A stretch of 64,000 bases of DNA from Melanopsichium pennsylvanicum (taxonomy: Eukaryota; Basidiomycota; Ustilaginomycetes; Ustilaginales): positions 1 to 64,000 of the forward strand of contig OAPG01000011.1 in NCBI GenBank assembly GCA_900208305.1. The letters run 5' to 3'. Below are positions 59,461-64,000 of the stretch, piece after piece. The first letter of the stretch is position 1; each line of letters opens with the position of its first letter. Made by a program: the position numbers and the translations under genes. Below the pieces are notes generated by a model. The model was not told the origin of the DNA, did no database searches, and saw nothing but the letters and a program-made list of their open reading frames with translations.

Positions 59461-60159
59461 TCAAGCATACTTGTAAGGACCGCCCTTTTCGAGACCTCGC
59501 TTGAAAGCAGGACGAGCGTGAACTTTTTCGACATAGGTCTTGATTGGTGCAGGAAGATTTGAGATGCGTCCCGACAGGGCAGCCTCGAGTGGGAAAGCCA
59601 TCTGGAAGTCCGCTGCGGTCGGATTGCCGTCCCTATCACCTCCAGCAAACCAGTCGTTTCCAGAATTGCACTTGTTCACAAGCTCGTCGGCAACGAAGTC
59701 AGACTTACGCTTGAGATCAGGGTCAAGGAAGGCCGAATTGACGTTATTGACAATGGCATTGCCTATGGGTCGAACAAAGAAGGGCATCTTGGCAGGAATC
59801 ATACTGAAGATGAGCTTGGTGACCAATGTGGGCATGAGGGATCCTTCCGCAAAATGATTGAAGAAGACGTCATCGTCCAAGCGTTCGGGATCTGCAGGGA
59901 CGAATCGACCCTCACCATAGTGGCGGATGAGATAGTCGACAATGGCTCCGGATTCAGCGATAGTCTTGTTCTTGCCATTGTTTGTGTCGGTGATGAGAGG
60001 CGACTTGCCGGTAGCGTGAATCTTGAGCAGCTCTTGAGGTGCAGTGCCCTGTGCAGTCCGAGAATAGTGCTTGATCTCATACTGGATTCCCATCTCCTCG
60101 AGCAACCAGAGAATTCGCTGAGACCTCGAGTCTTGAAGATGATGAAGGGTAATTGTCAT
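59461..60159 (-). CDS. Glutathione S-transferase, GTT1-like
   Basis: A single exon of 232 residues from ATG 60157-60159 (the frame is open upstream without homology). The thioredoxin-like N-terminal domain has LHHLQDSRSQRILWLLEEMG, typical of Gtt1-type fungal GSTs, then GKSPLITD and the glutathione-binding ESGAIVDYLIRHYG. The helical C-terminal domain includes WFAGGDRDGNPTAADFQM. It likely conjugates glutathione to electrophiles or reduces peroxides. Yeast Gtt1 is ER-associated, but there is no obvious membrane segment here. Confidence 0.9.
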   Translation of the reverse strand: MTITLHHLQDSRSQRILWLLEEMGIQYEIKHYSRTAQGTAPQELLKIHATGKSPLITDTNNGKNKTIAESGAIVDYLIRHYGEGRFVPADPERLDDDVFFNHFAEGSLMPTLVTKLIFSMIPAKMPFFVRPIGNAIVNNVNSAFLDPDLKRKSDFVADELVNKCNSGNDWFAGGDRDGNPTAADFQMAFPLEAALSGRISNLPAPIKTYVEKVHARPAFKRGLEKGGPYKYA

Positions 60160-60850
60160 GGTGCAATGGACTAACAGTGAGTCGAATAGAATGGTGTGGA
60201 AAGTGGACGCTTGCGAATCAAACTGGATCCTCACCTACAATTGTACTCTGTGTTTCGTATTGAACCCTGATGTCTTTGAATTCAAGATCGGCTTCATGCA
60301 CGTTCCGGTCGAGCCTGCGCCAACCGCTTTATTAATTTATTAATTAATTTATTTATTTATTTATTTATTTACAAGCGTCAAGGCGATAAACCAAGTCATG
60401 TTAGACTTTAAATCTCGAAAGTGTTATATTCTGCCACACAAAAGTGCTCGGGTGTGGTTTCGCAACCAGAGTCGTAAGGAGCGCGGTTTAACATACAAGC
60501 GAGCTACGCATCACTCAAATAAAGCTCCACTTGGCTCAGCCCAAAGAGGGTCAAAGAGAGCCACAGTAGTATCACTTGCCCATCATCTTGTCAAGTTTCA
60601 TTCCTTCTGTCACCTTGTCAAGACCCTTTCTCACACACCTTCCGACCGACTCCTACTACCACCATATCATCATCGCAACCTGCTTCATCACTTGAACTAC
60701 AATCACTTGTAGACCTGCTCTTTCGCTTGCAACTCGTGCCTCAAAACTCTGAGCATTGCACGCAAACACCTGCGATCTGCTCATCACAGCTTCAGCTCGT
60801 CATCCCATCGTACCGCATCAACGACCAATACGAAACAAGAATTGAGAACT
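60160..60850. other. Intergenic between the GST gene and UBC6
   Basis: About 690 bases containing both divergent promoters. A TTTA-type microsatellite lies at about 60331-60370. Confidence 0.55.
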
Positions 60851-62054
60851 ATGGCGAGCAAGGCCGCTATCAAGAGAGTGAGTAGCGCACTCGCGCACTA
60901 GATCTGCGTGCATGATCCGCTGACCTCCTTTCTGTTCTTTACGCGCATCCTATCTCATGACCACGACAGCTTACCAAGGAGGCACAATTGATGGAAAAGG
61001 ACCCTCCGCCTCTCGTTTATGCCAGACCGCGTGAGGATAATATTCTTGAATGGTGAGTACCTGTCGCTGCTACATTCTCCAACACAGCTGCGCGCTATGC
61101 CAATCGCTTCGATCCATTCGTGACCCCAGAAATCGCTGATACCGTACGATTGTCATTGTATCCCTTTTCTCACAGGCACTACATCCTTCGCGGCCCGCCT
61201 GACACCCCTTACGCCGGAGGTGAATACCATGGCCAACTTCTCTTCCCGCCCGAGTTCCCCTTCAAGCCTCCTGGCATCAAGATGCAGACCCCCAGCGGTC
61301 GTTTCGCCCCTAACACCAAAATCTGCACTTCCATGAGCGACTATCACCCCCACACATGGCAGCCTGGCTGGAACACCTCAACCATCTTAATCGGTCTGCT
61401 CTCCTTCATGTGCTCAGATGAGATGACCACCGGCTCCGTCACCGCCTCTGATGCCGATCGACGCAAGCTCGCGGCACAGTCGCACGCCTTTAATCTGACT
61501 CAAAAGAAGTTCTGCCAGATCTTTCCCGAATATGCCGATCTTCAGATCAAGAATCTCCCCAACATGGGCGACAAGAGGTCTATCAATGCAAGCGGGGCTG
61601 ACGGCGTTGCCTCAGACGCAGCAGGCAAGACAGAAAAGGTGGGATCCGATACCCTTGCTTCGTCACCGGCATCGGATTCTGCTGCATCGCAGGGTGCGTG
61701 TAAAAAACGTCACAGAACTGACGACGACCAGCCAGTGTTAGCGACGGATCGCTTCGCCTAAGATCCCGCTGGACCACAAAAGAAAGATGAACTGACTACC
61801 GTTCTCTTTGCTCCACCAATCCTGTCCGATGAACAGGCCTGAGAAATCGAGTGTCGCCTTCGACGACTAGCGCAGCAGCGACAAACCATGGTTCTACTGA
61901 TGCAGATGCCGCACGCAAAGCCGACGAGCCAAGACGTCGCAATCATGGCCGCAGAGATCTGTTCGGGATACGTAGCTCCCTGGTGGTGCTTACCGTCCTA
62001 GCATATCTCTTCATCAGTCGTGTGATGAACGCCAGTGCCAATGGTATCGTTTGA
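60851..62054 (+). CDS. UBC6: Ubc6, tail-anchored E2 ubiquitin-conjugating enzyme of ER-associated degradation
   Basis: Four exons are inferred: 60851-60877, 60970-61052, 61176-61693 and 61837-62054, all GT-AG with matching phases, giving 281 residues. The UBC fold shows PPPLVYARPREDNILEW, RGPPDTPYAGGEYHG and KICTSMSDYHPHTWQPGWN, with catalytic Cys87, the same number as in yeast Ubc6. The SDYHP context is the Ubc6/UBE2J hallmark; these enzymes lack the usual HPN motif. The last exon supplies the C-terminal anchor LVVLTVLAYLFISRV. If the last intron is retained the protein stops at 61761 without an anchor. It works in the ER membrane with Doa10-type E3 ligases. Confidence 0.93.
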
Positions 62055-62316
62055 TAATCCCCACTGCATGCTTCCGTTTTGTCTTTCCTCTTCCTCGCAT
62101 ATCCACATACCAGTCACATTGTTTCCCCACTGCATTTCGATGAGCATCTTTCCCGTTCCTGTTCGAACGCGTCCACTTCAAGAGAATGAGACCTAAGACA
62201 GCTCTTGGCTGAGCTGTTCATTGTGCGTGTCACTGCGGACTGGGTGCACGTCGGGTCACCAAGCGGACCAGTGATGACGTTTGGTCTGACAAAAAGAAAT
62301 TGGTGCCAAAAAGGTG

Positions 62317-62417
62317 TTCCCGGCCAGGGAATCGAACCCTGATCTGAGCAGTTCCATGGTCCTTTTTAGGGGAACGACTTTGAGAGTGCCCTATACTAAC
62401 CATTGTACTAACTGGGA
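62317..62417 (-). tRNA. tRNA-Glu (CUC anticodon), with intron
   Basis: The minus strand folds as a tRNA. Acceptor TCCCAGT pairs with GCCGGGA (one A-C mismatch and one G-U), and the discriminator is A. The D arm is TAGTACAATGGTTAGTATA, the anticodon stem GGGCA/TGCTC with loop CTCTCA, and the T arm CAGGG-TTCGATT-CCCTG. About 29 bases interrupt the loop after position 37; without them the tRNA is 72 nt, the usual tRNA-Glu length. Reading the loop one step later would suggest CAA (Leu), but the D arm and the short variable loop exclude a Leu tRNA. Confidence 0.85.
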
Positions 62418-63309
62418 TTTGTACAAAATTAATAAAGGTTATACATATTATAGTATTTTTTGCATTAAGCCACAATCTGTTATAATAAGAAACATTTTGA
62501 TCTGGATCGCAAATCTGGCATTTACAACTGAGGCAGGAACCAGAAGGTAACAGTGGTTGTGTTGCTTGCAGTACACCACATCAACAACCACATTTTCTTT
62601 TCTTCACAGGACAAGGTGGAGTCTTGCTGTCTTTGCCAGTGGTGCTCTGCTTTGCCCTAGGAACATCCTGAAGCACAACGTCCTTGCTTTTGCTCTTGTT
62701 TCTGGTAGTGCTAGGCATTACTCCAGATGGTCTGTCCTGAAAACCTCCATGTTCTTGTGTAGCTTGCCCAATGACTCTCTGCTCCTGCTGCTTTTCCCTT
62801 GACTGCCGCCAAAGATGCACTTCAGCTTTGCTGTGGAGAATGTGATTGTCTCAGATATGGACGCCAGTGCTGTTGAGGTTTTTGTCAAAGCATTTAATTA
62901 TGTTTTGAGACTTGACTCATTGAATCCAAACACCAGCTTGAGGTCTGTATTGCAGACAGAAGCAGCATCTGCAACAGCAAGTTGTGCTTGGCTAGCAATC
63001 TCAGAGCATGATGGTGGTCTGAGGGCATCAACAGTCCATTAAGGGTCTGTTGCATGCATTGTTGGCCTCCTCAGAGTTATTGGGTCTAATAATTTCAAGT
63101 TCGGAATCTGTTACATCGACAGCGGATGCAAAGTTCGATACTCAAAATCGCACGAACTTACTTCCGGCCACCGGTTTCAAGGCACCGAGCCTTGGTTGGT
63201 GAGCCGGACAAACTTCCCCACACGGTGAGCATGTTCAACATCATCCGTCTTGATTCCGTGCTCATTATCATCTTTACACACGAGACACCGAAGAGATCTT
63301 CCGTAAAAA
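62418..63309. other. Intergenic, about 0.9 kb
   Basis: A minus-strand frame at 62581-62820 is Lys/Arg-rich and could be a relic of a nucleic-acid-binding protein or transposase, but no motif supports it. The rest is promoter of the partial hydrolase gene. Confidence 0.4.
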
Positions 63310-64000
63310 ATGTTGGACGTCACAGCATCGCGCTTCTACACTACACCGCTTACTACGCCTCCAACCCGCCCGGATGCGACACCGACTCAACGTCGGTATC
63401 ACTACCTTGACCACCGCCCCCCTAGTGGCGTTCCGGAGGTTGCAACGTTGCTACTTCTCCATGGATTTCCCGACTTTTCGCATGGCTGGCGCAACGTCAT
63501 TGCGCCTCTGAAGCTTGCTGGCTTTCGGCTCATCATACCTGACCTGCTGGGGTACGGTCTTAGCTCAGCACCTCCCACTTCCGCCGCCAGCACGGCCGCC
63601 GGGACTGAACCTCGTCTCGCTGAATACGGTGGTAGGGCGATCTCAATCGACCTGAATGGGCTTCTTGATCATGCTAAAGTAGGCGTTGATTCCGAATACG
63701 GTGGATCTCATCTCACTTCGGATGGTAAATATGGTCGAGTCATCGTGTTGTGCCATGACTGGGGTTCGTGGCTGGGCTGGCGCTTTGCCCAATGGTACCC
63801 AGACCGAGTGATGGGTGTTTGCGGCTTGTGCGTACCTTTCCAAGCTCCAACATCCAAGGTCTTGCCCATCGACATGGTACTGCGGAATGTACCTAGCTTC
63901 GGCTATCAAAAGTTCTTCTCCGAGGAACGAAGCACAAAGATTATTGAACAGCATCTCGATCGTTTTCTGGCGATCATCTACATGATCCCCGGTCTGTTCA
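63310..64000 (+). CDS. Epoxide-hydrolase-like alpha/beta-hydrolase, partial (runs off the window)
   Basis: From ATG 63310 the frame is open to the window edge (230 codons); the 3' part is missing. Residues 28-50 contain RRYHYLDHRPPSG and then LLLLHGFPDFSHGWR, the HGxP oxyanion motif of soluble epoxide hydrolases. CHDWGSWLGWRFAQWYPDRV carries the nucleophile Asp in an HDWG elbow typical of that family and of haloalkane dehalogenases. The N-terminal ~25 residues look unstructured. The catalytic His and second acid would lie beyond 64000. An upstream exon is possible. Confidence 0.85.
   Translation, partial: MLDVTASRFYTTPLTTPPTRPDATPTQRRYHYLDHRPPSGVPEVATLLLLHGFPDFSHGWRNVIAPLKLAGFRLIIPDLLGYGLSSAPPTSAASTAAGTEPRLAEYGGRAISIDLNGLLDHAKVGVDSEYGGSHLTSDGKYGRVIVLCHDWGSWLGWRFAQWYPDRVMGVCGLCVPFQAPTSKVLPIDMVLRNVPSFGYQKFFSEERSTKIIEQHLDRFLAIIYMIPGLF

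Noticed and set aside
60331..60370. A TTTA-repeat as a CRISPR-like or functional array
   Set aside because: It is a simple 4-bp microsatellite with no spacers.
61120..61761. UBC6 as a soluble single-exon gene starting at 61120
   Set aside because: That start would lack the N-terminal helix and LVYARPREDNILEW encoded by exons 1 and 2, and the spliced last exon supplies the expected tail anchor.

Overview
The window starts in a telomere and runs inward. Bases 1 to about 226 are an array of CCCTAA units, the C-rich strand of a TTAGGG telomere, so this is the left end of a chromosome. Short GT-AG introns (77-143 nt in most genes, 697 nt in a ribosomal protein gene), intron-bearing tRNA genes and the gene set (VPS16, WSS1-like, XPB/SSL2, DED1, GATA factor, PRKRIP1, RPL11, UBC6) indicate a filamentous or dimorphic fungus. 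I infer a basidiomycete, most likely a smut-type Ustilaginomycotina. The lineage is an inference from general resemblance and was not tested by a search.

Subtelomere, 1-22 kb and again 27.7-31.2 kb. Next to the telomere lies the 3' end of a Ty1/Copia-type retrotransposon (RNase H tail plus a probable LTR). Three related large genes follow. (1) An intact 1144-aa protein at 1171-4605 has an unusual P-loop (QxxGxGKT), a Walker-B-like DE pair and a C-terminal D...ExK nuclease-like signature. (2) A decayed copy at 8177-11354 has one in-frame stop and two frameshifts. (3) A diverged minus-strand relative at 13272-16801 becomes a 1140-aa protein when one 107-nt intron is removed; it keeps the P-loop but has lost the Walker B acids and the nuclease signature. 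The layout resembles Crinkler/RHS-type NTPase-nuclease proteins. Between and beyond these genes sit solo LTRs of one roughly 1.05-1.15 kb family (4.9, 11.8, 21.0 and 28.6-30.8 kb). One of them is nested in another with a 5-bp target duplication, and two loci carry head-to-head LTR arrangements. An inverted subtelomeric duplication (7.1 and 31.0 kb), interstitial telomere repeats and a 31-nt poly-G tract also occur here.

Chromosome core. An intron-bearing tRNA-Ser(UGA) precedes VPS16 (membrane tethering), which converges on a WSS1-like DNA-protein crosslink protease. The LTR nest at 28.6-31.0 kb and a gene-poor stretch of about 7 kb follow. From 38.3 kb the region is gene-dense: a GATA zinc-finger factor, the TFIIH helicase XPB/SSL2, a PRKRIP1-like spliceosomal protein, an alpha/beta-hydrolase, the DEAD-box helicase DED1, a large disordered protein, RPL11 (uL5), a GTT1-like glutathione S-transferase, the tail-anchored E2 enzyme UBC6, an intron-bearing tRNA-Glu(CUC), and a partial epoxide-hydrolase-like gene running off the right edge. 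These are independent single-gene housekeeping units on both strands, not a cluster.

The part most worth following up is the subtelomeric P-loop/nuclease family and its entanglement with LTR elements.
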